Assembly (NCBI GenBank): GCA_022695795.1
Contig: MU404121.1
Location: forward strand, 181,145 to 245,144
Length of the DNA: 64,000 nucleotides
Source: Biscogniauxia marginata
Lineage: Eukaryota > Ascomycota > Sordariomycetes > Xylariales > Xylariaceae
Direction of reading: 5' to 3'
Both the position numbers and the translations under genes were made by a program. Numbering within the stretch: position 1 is the first letter of the stretch; each line of letters opens with the position of its first letter. The notes under the pieces were generated by a model that saw only the letters and a program-made list of their open reading frames with translations, had not been told where the DNA came from and ran no database searches. This document shows positions 46,878 to 57,432 of this stretch, one piece after another.

Positions 46878-47776
46878 GACGAAAAAGAGACGAAGAGACG
46901 GGATGAAAGGAAATGAAATGAGATAGGACGGGTGTGCGTTATGTTAGAGAAGGGATGGGGGAGTGAATAAGGCCTATGAGAAGAGAGGAGGGCGGTGAGG
47001 TTAGGTCGAGTTGAGTTTGGGGGAGTTGGTATAAGATAGAGGTAGATACGGATACCTTGAATATCAACCTACCTCCCGGTGTACGTGTCATCGAAGACAG
47101 AAGAAGGGGTGTACAAAAGATATAAAAAATACTCACAGTTTTTAAGGGCTATTTCAAGAAAACTCTTGTATACCATAAGTCATATGCATGTGGCGTTACA
47201 ATGCTTCATTTATTCCTTCTAAATTTTTATCTTACGCCAAACTCTTACAATATGTACCCTTTTTACCCCTTTACTCTCATAAATTCGTGAGTTATGCTCT
47301 CACATAATCTGACAGTTAAGACGAACGGTACAGTTGATTCTCATATACTACCTAGGTAGGGATTTGTGACAGTAACGTAGTACGGAATACACGGCCGCCT
47401 GATGGTCTGGTCTGAGTTCTCAAAGCACACACACACTCACACACCTCTTCCCCCCTTTTTCTTTTTCCCCGAACCAATGGAACTCATGTGAATACATTTA
47501 TTTATGTAAACCTCGGTGCGTTGTAATCAGCTCTGTCGACTCAACTACTACTTCCGTCATGAAAAAAATTGGAAAACTGTCGCATCCCAACAACACAAAA
47601 GGATTTCCCCTTTCGACCCAAAACCGAACAAGAACAAGGGACTTGAATCTCCCCCGCCGGGACCTTATCCAATCCCATCGCATCATATCCCATCATATCG
47701 ATCCATCTATCCAACATAAAATCTCTCTATGTCCCGGGACCCACCACCACCACCTACTACTACTAACTACCAACTA
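46878..47776. other. convergent intergenic region
   Basis: Between the ends of vps53 and sdh4, holding both 3' untranslated regions. It contains a CA-rich run near 47426-47445. No gene seen. Confidence 0.5.
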
Positions 47777-48492
47777 CTACGCCTTCCAGACCCTCTTGAT
47801 GGCCTCGGTGACGCCGACGTCGTTGGTCTCGAACTCGTACAGGCCGACGGCGGCGAGGGCGGTGGCGGCGTTGAGGGCCCACATGGCGGCCCGGCGGGCG
47901 CGCGGGTAGCGGCCGACGGGCACGTAGTCGACGATGACGGCCTGGAAGCCGAGGTGGCTGTGGACGAGCACGAGGGCGCACAGCACGGCGTCGGCGCCCG
48001 GGTTCAGGGAGCCGGCCGCGAAGGGCGCCACCGCCAGCGGGACCAGGCCCGCGGCGACGGCGCGCTCGAACGTCCAGTGGTAGGACCCGTGCGTCGAGCG
48101 CGGCTCGGGCACGGGCGCGGGGTCGTTGACGCTGCCGTGGATGACCTCTGCGCGTTGGAGGGGGATCGCTCGGGTTAGCAGACTCGGAGGCGCCTGGGTT
48201 TTTTTTTTTTTTTCTTTTCTTTCTCTTCTTCTTCTTTTGAAATGGAGTGGGAAGGATAGGATAGGAAAGGAAAGGAAAGGGAGGGGCAGGACGTACGGGG
48301 TCCCGGGGGTAGTAGACTTCTCCTGCTCGAGGCGTGGAAGGCGGCGACGCGCACGGCATCCTTGGCCACGGAGGAGCGGAGGGCCGAGTTCGAAGAGCAG
48401 AACGTGCTTGTCGCCGATACTGCCGCTCGTCGGGTGGTCGCGGCGGCGAGGCCGGTCTGCCGGAGGAGCGTCGGACGGATTATCGAGGCCAT
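47777..48492 (-). CDS. sdh4: succinate dehydrogenase membrane anchor subunit CybS (Sdh4), 188 aa
   Basis: Inner-membrane anchor of mitochondrial complex II, passing electrons from the iron-sulphur subunit to ubiquinone. Exon 1 (48492-48297) encodes a mitochondrial presequence rich in Arg, Ser, Ala and Thr (MASIIRPTLLRQTG). Exon 2 (48147-47777) starts with QVIHGSVNDPAPVPEP and the family signature HGSYHWTFERAVAAG. Three hydrophobic segments follow, with HSHLGFQAVIVDYVP holding the conserved His for heme/quinone contact and the Asp-Tyr pair near the quinone site. The intron is 149 bp and the join gives 188 codons. The start was chosen as the ATG at the head of the presequence; an upstream in-frame ATG (48558) would add 22 mostly charged residues and is less likely. 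It is divergent from the mitochondrial TyrRS gene. Confidence 0.94.
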
Positions 48493-49301
48493 TATTTTCC
48501 TTTTGATTCCTTGGTTGTCTCGATCTCTGGCTCTCTGGCTCTCTCTCCACCGGGACAAGTTGTTTCACCTATACACTAATTTCTTTATCTCTCCGTGCCT
48601 TATAATCTAGCGTCTAGTGGAGAGAACGGATTAATAGAGCGATGAAGGATAGGGTAGGTGATGTGGTGATAGCGACGATGATGCGTGCAATTGTCTGCTA
48701 CGGCTTTTACGATTCATCGATTGGCAATTGCCGAGGACAAACAAGAGCGCTCTCATTGGTCACTTTCGCCCGATGCGGTACCTGCTGTGTACCTACGTAC
48801 CTGATAAGTTGCCTAACATTTAAGGCCATAGCAGTACTTAAGGTAGTTGCTGTGGCTCAGTCAGGTTACCGAAGACGGGCTCACCTGCGAGCAGCGGGCC
48901 TGATCTGCTGAGGCGGGGTGATATGAGGGGTGTAGGCACGTGTGGCTGACGACGAGGAAAGACAGCTTAGATAGGTTCCGTATCGGGTAAGGTACATTGA
49001 TAAGATAGAGAGGTACCCTTGCAATCCACCGCTTATCGGCGTCTGTCCCGCCGACCATTGGAAGGGCTAAAAAAAAAGTTTGAATTCAAGATCAAATTCT
49101 ACCAAATGGGAACTGCCACTTTTTATAAGCCTTGAAAATCCCATACAGCGAGCGCATGTTCAATTGTCGCATTCGCATTCTCATCTAGGACGAATACACC
49201 TCGATGTGCTCCTATAATTCGGACTCGTTGAGCTCGTGAGCTCTCCTTCTCTATTCTTCTACTCTCCTCCTCTTCCTCTTAATCCTGCCTGGTTCACGAT
49301 C
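48493..49301. promoter_or_regulatory. shared divergent promoter region, sdh4 / mitochondrial TyrRS
   Basis: An 809-bp region between two start codons pointing outward, both for mitochondrial proteins. Pyrimidine-rich leaders precede each start. No further gene is visible. Joint control is an inference from the layout only. Confidence 0.5.
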
Positions 49302-51479
49302 ATGGTTACGGCCTCTCTCTTTCTGACCTCCTCCACGGCCCGGGCGACCCTCTGCCGATCATGTCTTCTGCTGTCTCTCGCCGCTGGCCGACACCAGACC
49401 AGATCTATAACTCTGAGGGTGCTTGAAAAAGACCGCCTGGCCAAATTAGAGTGGGCGAAGAAGGCCAGACAGATTCAAGCCGGGGAGGCCCGACACCTCT
49501 GGGATATCCTCAAAGAACGTGGCTTTGTCAAGGATATTGCCGGTCTCGACGAGGAGATATACGATCTAATGTTACTCAAGAGGATAGGCGCCTATGTCGG
49601 AATCGATCCCACCGCCTCCTCCCTCCACCTCGGTCATCTGCTTCCCCTGATGGCCTTGTTCTGGATGTATCTTCATGGCTATAAGGCTATCTCTGTCATC
49701 GGTGGCGCTACCGCCAAGGTGGGAGACCCGACTGATCGTCTGAAGTCTCGGGACCCCATCAGCAAAGCCGACATGTCCATGAATATTACCAAGATGCACT
49801 ACCAGCTGAAGCGCATATGGCTCAATGTTGAAGCCCAAGGCAGGCGCTTCGGCTACGAAAAGGATTGGGCCTGGCGCCGAGCCCTCCTCAACAACAGTCA
49901 ATGGTATAACTCAGTGTCCTTTGTCGACGTCGTTTCCCGTCTCTTCCAGGGAATGCGCCTAGGGCCCATGTTGTCGCGTGACAATGTCAAGCAGAAAATG
50001 AACAATGGCGATGGTATGTCCCTCGCCGAGTTCGTTTACCCCTTGATGCAGGCCTGGGATTGGTGGCACATGTACTCCGGCAAGCTGGATATCAACATGC
50101 AGATCGGAGGCTCCGATCAGTACGGAAACATCGTCACGGGCACCCACTGCATAAGGCACCTGCGTGCGACTGAGCCCGATCCCCAGAAAAAGATACCCAG
50201 AAGCCTATTACACCAACCCGTCGGCTTCACTGTGCCACTGCTAACAGATGCATCTGGCACAAAGTTCGGCAAGACCGCCGGTAATGCTATGTGGCTCGAT
50301 CCGTTCATGACCAGCCCTTATGACCTTTACGGCTATCTCATGAGACGGCCTGATAACGACGTTGAACGCCTGCTGAAACTCTTCACCTTCTTTCCCCTGA
50401 AAGAAATTCAGAGTATCATGGAGCAGCACAACCAGGACCCATCCAAGCGTCACGCCCACCATTCGCTTGCGTTCGAAGTCGTTGCACTAGTTCATGGATA
50501 TGAAGAGGCCATAACAATAAAAGCCCAGCACATGGTAATGTTTGCTAAGGGATATCCAACGGCACTCGATGCTGCCCGCGGCCAGGTTGAGGAAACAACA
50601 TCCTATCCTTCAGGTAACCAACCTGCAACTTACACACGGGCTGTCAAGTTTCGGGTAGATATCCAACTACCAGAATCCCTCATCATGAGCAAGTCTATTA
50701 GTCGTATTTTGTACGCTGCAGGGCTCACGGACAGTGTATCGGAGGCTCATCGCCTAGTAGCACACCAGGGTGCTTACGTCGGCGGTGCTCCCGGACAGCC
50801 CGCTGCGCTGAATAAGGGAATGCCCTATGGCGAGCTCATGTTCACGCCAGTGAAAACCTGGTTCCCACAGGACACGAAGAATTTCCTCATTGAGGGCAAG
50901 ATCTTGATCCTACGGCGAGGCAAGCACTTTGTCCGCGTCGTCGAGATGGTTAGCGACAAGCAGTGGGAGGCTAGTGGACAAATATACCCCGGCCAGGAGT
51001 TTGCGGGCGAGTTCCGCCGGTTGAGGGCAGAGCTCAAGGCATCTCTCGATGACGATGCAGAGGACTCGGTTGACGAGGTCGAGTCGGAAGCCGAGTTGGA
51101 AGACAAGTCGGAAGCTGAGTCGGAAGCCGAGTCCAAAGAGAAGTCCAAAGAGAAGCCCAAAAAGAAGTCCAAAAAGAAGGAGCCAGATATAAAATTCCCG
51201 AGAACATCGCGAGCGGCGCAATTGTTGCAGCAGTACGAATTGATGATGAGGAAGAAGGGGAAAAGGATGGCCATGAAGGATAAGACGGAAGCGATCGACG
51301 AGGTGATCCAGAAAACAGAGAGTACCCTCCAGGCAAAGAGGGAGCAGGAACTGCTTGAGATGAAGCGGGCATTGAAGAGGCAGCAAAAAGAGGAGCACGA
51401 CAAGGAAATTGAAGAGGCAGCAAAAAGAGGAGTAGGAGAAGGAGAAGGAGAAGGAAAAGAAGGAGGACGAGAGGGATGA
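49302..51479 (+). CDS. cyt-18: mitochondrial tyrosyl-tRNA synthetase, CYT-18 type, 725 aa as annotated
   Basis: Class I aminoacyl-tRNA synthetase charging mitochondrial tRNA-Tyr. In Pezizomycotina (CYT-18 in Neurospora) it also helps group I introns to fold and splice. The single exon shows a mitochondrial presequence, the fungal N-terminal helix region (KLEWAKKARQIQAGEARHLW), the HIGH-type motif SLHLGHLLPL, tyrosine-pocket GGSDQYGNIVTG, and KFGKT as the KMSKS equivalent. A C-terminal S4-like RNA-binding domain follows (ISRILYAAGLTDSVSEAHRLVAHQGAYVGG, read in pieces). The last 170 residues are an unusual Lys/Glu/Ser-rich tail with SEAE and KEKPKKKSKKK repeats. The ORF ends at TGA 51477-51479 at the edge of a 15-bp minisatellite and assembly gap, so the true C-terminus is uncertain. 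The first ATG inside the presequence (49302) is used. Confidence 0.93.
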   Translation: MVTASLFLTSSTARATLCRSCLLLSLAAGRHQTRSITLRVLEKDRLAKLEWAKKARQIQAGEARHLWDILKERGFVKDIAGLDEEIYDLMLLKRIGAYVGIDPTASSLHLGHLLPLMALFWMYLHGYKAISVIGGATAKVGDPTDRLKSRDPISKADMSMNITKMHYQLKRIWLNVEAQGRRFGYEKDWAWRRALLNNSQWYNSVSFVDVVSRLFQGMRLGPMLSRDNVKQKMNNGDGMSLAEFVYPLMQAWDWWHMYSGKLDINMQIGGSDQYGNIVTGTHCIRHLRATEPDPQKKIPRSLLHQPVGFTVPLLTDASGTKFGKTAGNAMWLDPFMTSPYDLYGYLMRRPDNDVERLLKLFTFFPLKEIQSIMEQHNQDPSKRHAHHSLAFEVVALVHGYEEAITIKAQHMVMFAKGYPTALDAARGQVEETTSYPSGNQPATYTRAVKFRVDIQLPESLIMSKSISRILYAAGLTDSVSEAHRLVAHQGAYVGGAPGQPAALNKGMPYGELMFTPVKTWFPQDTKNFLIEGKILILRRGKHFVRVVEMVSDKQWEASGQIYPGQEFAGEFRRLRAELKASLDDDAEDSVDEVESEAELEDKSEAESEAESKEKSKEKPKKKSKKKEPDIKFPRTSRAAQLLQQYELMMRKKGKRMAMKDKTEAIDEVIQKTESTLQAKREQELLEMKRALKRQQKEEHDKEIEEAAKRGVGEGEGEGKEGGREG

Positions 51480-51690
51480 GGACGAGAGAGATGAGGACGA
51501 GAGAGATGAGGACGAGAGAGATGAGGACGAGAGAGATGAGGACGAGAGAGATGAGGACGAGAGAGATGAGGACGAGAGAGATGANNNNNNNNNNNNNNNN
51601 NNNNNNNNNNNNNNNNNNNNNNNNNNNNNNNNNNNNNNNNNNNNNNNNNNNNNNNNNNNNNNNNNNNNNNNNNNNNNNNNNNNNGGACGA
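51463..51690 (+). repeat. 15-bp minisatellite interrupted by a 100-N assembly gap
   Basis: About eight units of GAGGACGAGAGAGAT (the first with one G variant) run up to 51584. Exactly 100 N fill 51585-51684, and one more partial unit GGACGA follows. A gap of exactly 100 N is a placeholder, so the real array length is unknown. One reading frame of the unit is open and encodes Asp-Glu-Asp-Glu-Arg repeats; the annotated synthetase frame hits TGA in the second unit. Confidence 0.95.
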
Positions 51691-52273
51691 AAACAGAAGC
51701 TCATAAATACTTTTTGGGCAACTAACAGCGGTGAAAGATCTATCGATCTAGGTATATCCTATCTATATATCTCACACGCGCCCCCTGCGTGTTTCGGTAT
51801 GCAGTGCGCTTGTTGTACTTATAGTGTACATATTCACCACCGTATTTTGTAAGAATACAGATATCCCGCATCACGATTTACAGACACACGGACATATATA
51901 TATATATGAGATACCTGTGAGGTGTTCTTTACGCCTACGTACCCCTCGGATATCTAATCTTGATTTGATCTCCCCCCTCCCCAACCACCTCTTAGGTGTA
52001 GATGTAGGTAGGTATTTATATAGGAATGAAACAGCATAATTGTCATATCCAACCAACTAGAAACTAGAAAGCGTAGTGGCTAGTATCATCATCTTCGTCT
52101 TCGTCTTCGTCTTCGTTATTATCCTTTTTATCTTACTCTCTATCCAGGATTATTTAATTTAAAAAAGAAAAAAGAAAAAGGTGTTCACAACCCGGGATGA
52201 CATCCTCTCCGTAACCACTATCCCAACCAACTCTCCGTAAGGGGGGGGGGGGGGGGTTGAACTTATTTACCAC
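51691..52273. other. convergent intergenic region
   Basis: Between the synthetase and npr2 ends. It contains an alternating TA run near 51896-51908, GAA/CTT trinucleotide runs near 52095-52115 and a 16-base poly-G tract. No gene seen. Confidence 0.5.
52241..52256 (+). repeat. poly-G tract, 16 bases
   Basis: An uninterrupted run of 16 G on the plus strand, 18 bases from the npr2 stop codon, in its 3' untranslated region as C on the coding strand. Confidence 0.9.
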
Positions 52274-54491
52274 TTATCGATAGAACACGGTGAGGTCGCC
52301 GGGCTGGAAGTTCCTGAGCTTCTGCATGATCTCGGCGTCGGTGAGGTTCTGCTCGGTGATGATCTGGTCGAAGCAGTGGCAGCCGTCCATGTACCTGAGC
52401 AGCTCGCCGCCGTCGCCGTCGCCGCCGTTACCTTTGCTCCCGGCGACGGCGGCGGCGGCGGCTTCGGCTTCTCTCTCCCTTCTCCACTTGGCGTCGTGAT
52501 CACCGCCACCGCCACCACCACCACCCCATCGGTTCTTCTCTCTCCTCCCCGCGTCGCGGCCACCTCCTGCTCCACCCCCGCCGCCTCTCCTCCCGGGGAC
52601 GACTAAGGACGACGACGTCGTCGGTTGCTTCCCTTGTTGGCCGCGGCCCTTGTCCCTGTCCCTATCGCGCTGCCGCTGTCCAGTCGCGAGCAGAGTGAGG
52701 TATTGCTTCGAGACGACGTACTTGTGGACGCGGTACAGCAGGCCCTTGATGACGCCGAACTGGACGAGGCGGCGCACGTCCACGTGCCGCAGCACGTCGA
52801 ACCCGGCGTCCTGGTGCAGCTTGATCCACTCCATCACGCTGCGGCCGACGCAGAAGGTCGTCATCAGCTTGATCAGCTGGTAGTGGGTCATGCGGTGGTT
52901 CGCGTCCAGGCTGTAGGCGGGGGTGGAGGTCGGATTCGGAGGGGGAACGGGGGTACCGGTCCGACTAAGGGGTTGGAGTCCTTCGGCTGCGCTGCTGCTG
53001 CTACCGTCGCCCCCTCCATCCGGCTTAGCGGTGTTCTCACCACCGGTGACGGCGGCGTCGCCCGGGCCGCCGCTTTGCCCTGGTGCTCCTCCGCCCGCGC
53101 TTCCCCCAGCCCCACCACCGCTAGCAGCAGGAGATCCCGCCGTGCCGGGCCTGTTCACGCAGACGTAGCCCATGCACTCGTCGATCATGCCGTCGCGGTT
53201 GGCGATGAAGTCGTGTATGCCGGGGCGCGGGGCGTAGCAGCTGCCGAAGAAGAACATGTCGAGCAGCAGGACGGTGTCGTAGTAGAGCAGGTGGCGCAGG
53301 GCGCACTGGGTCAAGGGCAGGGAGACGTCGGCGAGCCAGGCGATGCGTCGGACGTCGTTGACGCCGTCGACGTGCGGGATGATCTTTTGCAGCGTCAGGT
53401 CCCAGGTCGGGTCCACCATGTTGGCGAGCTTCATCTTGGGCACAGGGACGTGCCAGCCGCGGACGGCGGGCGGGGGCGGATGGTACGGGAAGAGCTTCAT
53501 GTTGAGGGTGTTCGCTTCGTCTGGGAGAAGGGTGAGCCTTAGTTAGAGAGGTGGTGAAAAGGAGGCTTTGTCTTGAAAATATGGTGGGTTGGGGTGAAGT
53601 GCTAATATGCGTATAATCCCTCACTACCATTTTCATGGTTTTCTGTGTGTAGAAGTAGAATAAAACCTGTCAGGCAAATGAAATGGGACAGGTTTAGAAA
53701 TAGGGGGGAAGCAGACAATAGTAGCGTTGAGAGAGAAACAAAACACCTACCGACGGGAATCATGCATTCTCCATAATTATTCAAGTCCTCCTTCACGATC
53801 TCCAAGAGGCTCTCGATCGGCCTTCTCCCGTCGTCGACCATGTCCTTGCTGAGACCGGCGCAATAATCGTGGCCCTCGGAGCTCAGGTAGCCGGTCTGGC
53901 GCTCCATCTCGGCGAAGGTGACGGCGAGGCGGCGGACCAGGCGCTCGTAGGGAATGGTGTCGACGTCGGACTCGACGACGAGCCCGAAGTTGAAGATGAA
54001 CTCGTTGCGGTGGTACCGCTCATGCGGGATGGACACGGGGAAGCCCAGGATGGCGTGCTTGCCGTCGGGCGTGTTGGCGGTGACGAAGCGGTTGAAGAAG
54101 GCCTTGCGCGGTATGATGTACTCCTGCACGATGTCGAAGTCCACCAGCGGCGGCTTCAGGTGCGGCGTGTACGTCGTCGCGACGATGCAGCCGGGGGGCG
54201 ACTGAGCGACGATCTTGGTTCCTAGGGATCTATGAGCTATCATATACCATGAGAGTGCGCGAGGTGTCCGTATATCTGATGGGTTGGAAGTTAAGGGGAG
54301 GGTGTGTGAGACCCATTGACGAAACATGAGTCCAGGATTCCTCGAACCACTGCCTTACTCTGGCTAGCTGAGGTACGAACGGCAACTGGATATCCATGTT
54401 TTCCAATAAGGATGCAGATAAAATTCAAATATGGTAAAATAGACCTACCCTCCTGTGGAAGGAACCTGGCATAGAAGATGCCTTGGATCAT
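52274..54491 (-). CDS. npr2: Npr2, nitrogen permease regulator 2 (SEACIT/GATOR1 subunit), 586 aa
   Basis: Npr2 pairs with Npr3 and Iml1 to restrain TORC1 when amino acids or nitrogen are scarce, acting at the vacuole. Exons 54491-54449, 54221-53751 and 53520-52274 join to 586 codons. The N-terminal longin-like part begins MIQGIFYARFLPQEGTKIVAQ and includes YIIPRKAFFNRFVTAN, ILGFPVSIPHERYHRNEFIFNF and CMIPVDEANTLNMKLFPYHPPPP, split across the exons. Then come DPTWDLTLQKIIPHVDGVNDVRRIA (in pieces) and the C-terminal winged-helix part with HRMTHYQLIKLMTTF. Two Gly/Ala/Ser/Arg-rich low-complexity inserts (about residues 300-370 and 480-540) interrupt it, the second with an RDRDRDK run and a poly-Gly stretch. 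The start at MIQG matches the family; ATG 54536 would add 15 residues. Introns of 227 and 230 bp are long for this window. Confidence 0.94.
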
Positions 54492-55066
54492 GTTGTATGT
54501 GACTGATGAAGGTGATGAAAGCTGCTTGATGCTCACTCGGTCTTATAGACAGCTACATTGCGACGACGTCATCAAGCTTCTTGTAAGCAAGGAAACATTT
54601 CTGGTTATCCAAACAGGTATTTGGACCATTGAGTTTAGGAAGCTTTACGGCGATTCTCTTCTTCGTTCATGAACTCTTTGTGTAGGTTGGATTGACCAAG
54701 TCGGCTTTCGACAAGATGCCTTAGTCGAATTAGTTACCTTAGGTAGTTAACCAGTGTATTGATCCACTCCTGTAATGCAATGTCCAGATGTCGAAGAAGA
54801 TGAGTTAGCTCGGAGCTAACTCGGAGCTAACTCGGAGCTACGACGGTAAACTTACAAATATGGACTAGTGGGCGCGTAATCTTTATCGGAGCTTTGATCT
54901 TATCAGATCCGTGAAGCTGCGTTGTCTTAGGTAATTGCTACGTACCCAGTTTCAAGCAACAACAACAACGAGAACAACAAGGCAAACTCCGGACTTAGAT
55001 TCAGACACTCATATTCACTTATCTGGAAGCAAATTTATATTTTATCTCAGCATCAGAGAAAACCCA
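54492..55066. promoter_or_regulatory. shared divergent promoter region, npr2 / sfh5
   Basis: A 575-bp region between outward-facing start codons. It includes the tandem near-palindrome at 54803-54840 and an AAC-rich leader just before sfh5. No gene is seen. Confidence 0.5.
54803..54840. repeat. three tandem copies of an 11-bp unit forming near-palindromes
   Basis: CTCGGAGCTAA is repeated three times, and each GTTAGCTC/GGAGCTAAC pair is nearly self-complementary. It lies inside the npr2/sfh5 divergent promoter, so it could bind a dimeric regulator; that is inference only. Confidence 0.75.
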
Positions 55067-56124
55067 ATGGCTGAAGATAATCCGACACCCAAGCCGGACG
55101 AGCCGACCACTCCGCTCCAGGAGCTCTGGGCTACCGCCAGCAAGAACTCACACAAGGAGATCTGGGGCGTCACGCTCTCTGACCCAGCCTCACATGTCCC
55201 GACTCAGTACGCAAATCCATCTTATTGAGCAACCGGGAATCTGAGAATTCAGAGACTAGTACCTTTTACAAAAAACAATACTGGTTCACTAACATTTGTT
55301 GTGGGTACATAGGATCATCCTCCAGAAGTACCTGAACGCCAATGATGGAGACGTCGTCAAGGCCAAGGCCCAGCTGACCAAGACGCTCGAGTGGCGTGCA
55401 AAGATGAAGCCTCTGGAGCTGGTCAACCAGACGTACAACAAGACCAAGTTTGGCGGCCTCGGCTATGTCACGGTGTACCTTGGAGGCGTCGAGGAGAAAG
55501 TCGCTGAGGAGCCTGAGTCCAAGGAGATCTTCACTTGGAACATCTATGGTAACGTCAAGTCTTTCGACGAGACCTTCGGCAACCTCGACGAGTAAGTATA
55601 TCATCTGTTTGCCCCTACGGAAAGAACGCGTCTCCCCTCATACTTTAGCAGCCCATAATTTAACGTTGTTTCTTAGGTTCATCCGCTGGCGCGTAGCCCT
55701 CATGGAGCTCGCCGTGCTGGAGCTGAAGCTTGCGTCGGCGACCAAGCCGATCACGGCCGACTACGACCCATATAAGATCTACCAGGTGCATGACTACAAG
55801 TCGATCAGCTTCCTCCGGCAGTCGCCGCAGGTGAAGACCGCGAGCACCGAGACGATCAAGGTCTTCGCGACTGCGTACCCGGAGCTGCTGCGCGAGAAGT
55901 TCTTCGTTAACGTCCCCGCCATCATGGGCTTCATGTACGGCTTCATGAAGCTCTTCGTCGCCGCCAAAACCATCAAGAAGTTCCACCCCATGGCCAACGG
56001 CGCCAACCTGGCCCGCGAGTTCGCCGAGAGCAAGGTTGCCGCCCTCGGCGAGAAGCTGCCCGCCGAGTACGGTGGCAAGGGCGCTGACCTGCAGGTTCAG
56101 GGGAAGGAGCCCACGGTAGAGTAA
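55067..56124 (+). CDS. sfh5: Sfh5-type phosphatidylinositol transfer protein (CRAL-TRIO/Sec14 family), 288 aa
   Basis: Sec14-like protein that exchanges phosphatidylinositol between membranes, non-classical Sfh5 subgroup, associated with ER and plasma membrane. Exons 55067-55206, 55313-55591 and 55677-56124 join to 288 codons. The CRAL-TRIO N-terminal helices read IILQKYLNANDGDVVKAKAQ and LTKTLEWRAKMKPLEL. The lipid-binding lobe contains FGGLGYVTVYLGG, FTWNIYGNVKSFDETFGNLDE, FIRWRVALMELAVLELKLA, YPELLREKFFVNVPAIMGFM and LAREFAESKVAALGEKLP. The N-terminal Pro/Thr-rich region is short, so the protein is at the small end for the subgroup. The start is the first ATG in frame directly after the leader. 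The gene is divergent from npr2. Confidence 0.93.
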
Positions 56125-56380
56125 AGACGGGTCGGGTTGATGACAGACGCATGATAAGGACGTAAAGATGCGAATGATATCCGGATAATGATACTAATGA
56201 GCGTGACGAGGTATATTTCTTTTCTTTTCCTTCATTTTAATGGAGCAATATATCCCCACTCTCACTTGTGTGTATGGCACTAGGCTACAGAGGTACTTCG
56301 GACACTTAAAAAAGAAAAGAAAAAAGAAAATAGAGAGAGAAGGGGGATGATCCGTGTGACAAGAATAATAAATGCCAGAC

Positions 56381-56618
56381 TGTTGGTGTTAGGGGCCCAT
56401 CTGAGACCCTGTGTTGGAATATATAGTACATCAACCACTGATTCTATCACATAAGACCATATGCATCCACCCAGGGGTCCTATACCCCTCAGATAAGGGC
56501 CCTTATCGAGCTCCCTGAGTAGGGTATATAAGAGGGGTATATGGACCTCCCACACTAAATATATCACGCCGTTTATTCCCTTCTTAGAAGCCCCAAGGGG
56601 TGAAATTTGGGTGCAACA
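56381..56618. mobile_element. candidate solo LTR of a fungal LTR retrotransposon
   Basis: A 238-bp stretch opens TGTTGG and closes CAACA, the short inverted ends expected of LTRs. It contains a TATA-like GGGTATATAAGAGG at about 56523-56536, where an LTR promoter would sit. A second TGTTGG at 56412 is an alternative left end. There are no adjoining gag/pol frames and no second LTR in the window, so it would be a solo LTR left by recombination. Target-site duplication is unclear (only AGAC/GACT-like similarity), so the boundaries are provisional. Confidence 0.55.
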
Positions 56619-57432
56619 GACTCAGAATACCCAGCATCTCAGGTAGAGCATTAGCGTCATTAAGCCGAAATTTGTAGTATATAGTGTCTAGCAAAGTAAA
56701 ACTTGACAACCTTCAGTAGTGGTCGCACTTTTTAAATGTCTTAACCGTAAAGATTAGCATGTACGTCAAAAGGATGAACAATAGTCATAGGCTCGAATCT
56801 TGGGGCAACTTTTCTTTTACCCTTTATCTTTCCTAACTGGCTTTAATAACTAAAACAGAGTATACCTAGCTACGCCGTAATATACTACTTCATTTTTATC
56901 ACCAGGTTACCCTTAAGTTTACTTACGTAATATTTGTAAAAAAGAGAGAAATATAAAGTTATTTGTTAAAAACTATAATAAATCCAAGGAGCGAGAACTT
57001 GGGTAATTTTTGTATTATAATGAGAAAGATTTAAGTGAAGAAAAAAGGTTCATTACGCGACTAAGAAAACATATAAGGTTTGTATACAAAGTACATTGTG
57101 CTGTAACAACTATTCACTATAGTAGTTACTAAGACTCTGCAGTGAGTTCTCTATGCAGCCTTGAGCATGCTTATGAACTAAAGTGTATACAGGGGGGATA
57201 TTTAGCAAGACGGTGTGAGCGCTTCCAGCTAGGATTCCCTTGTCTTCCCCTTTGATTCCTTTCCTCCATTTCTTGATTTTGGTTGTACATGGTGCTTATA
57301 TAATAGTACAGCATACCGTTGCTTTTTATACATTGCCAAGCCTTTCATGTCATCACTCCTTCACGCGAGGATGTCTCATATATCTATCATAGAGACTTCT
57401 CCTGGAGGTTTAGCTCCTATCATAATTCATAA
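56619..57432. other. AT-rich intergenic region, no gene recognised
   Basis: Strongly AT-rich with stops in all frames. It may be mutated transposon DNA next to the solo LTR, but no element could be reconstructed. Confidence 0.45.

Noticed and set aside
56740..56830. Second tRNA-like trace (GGCTCGAATC T-loop-like piece)
   Set aside because: No acceptor or anticodon stem pairing could be built around it.
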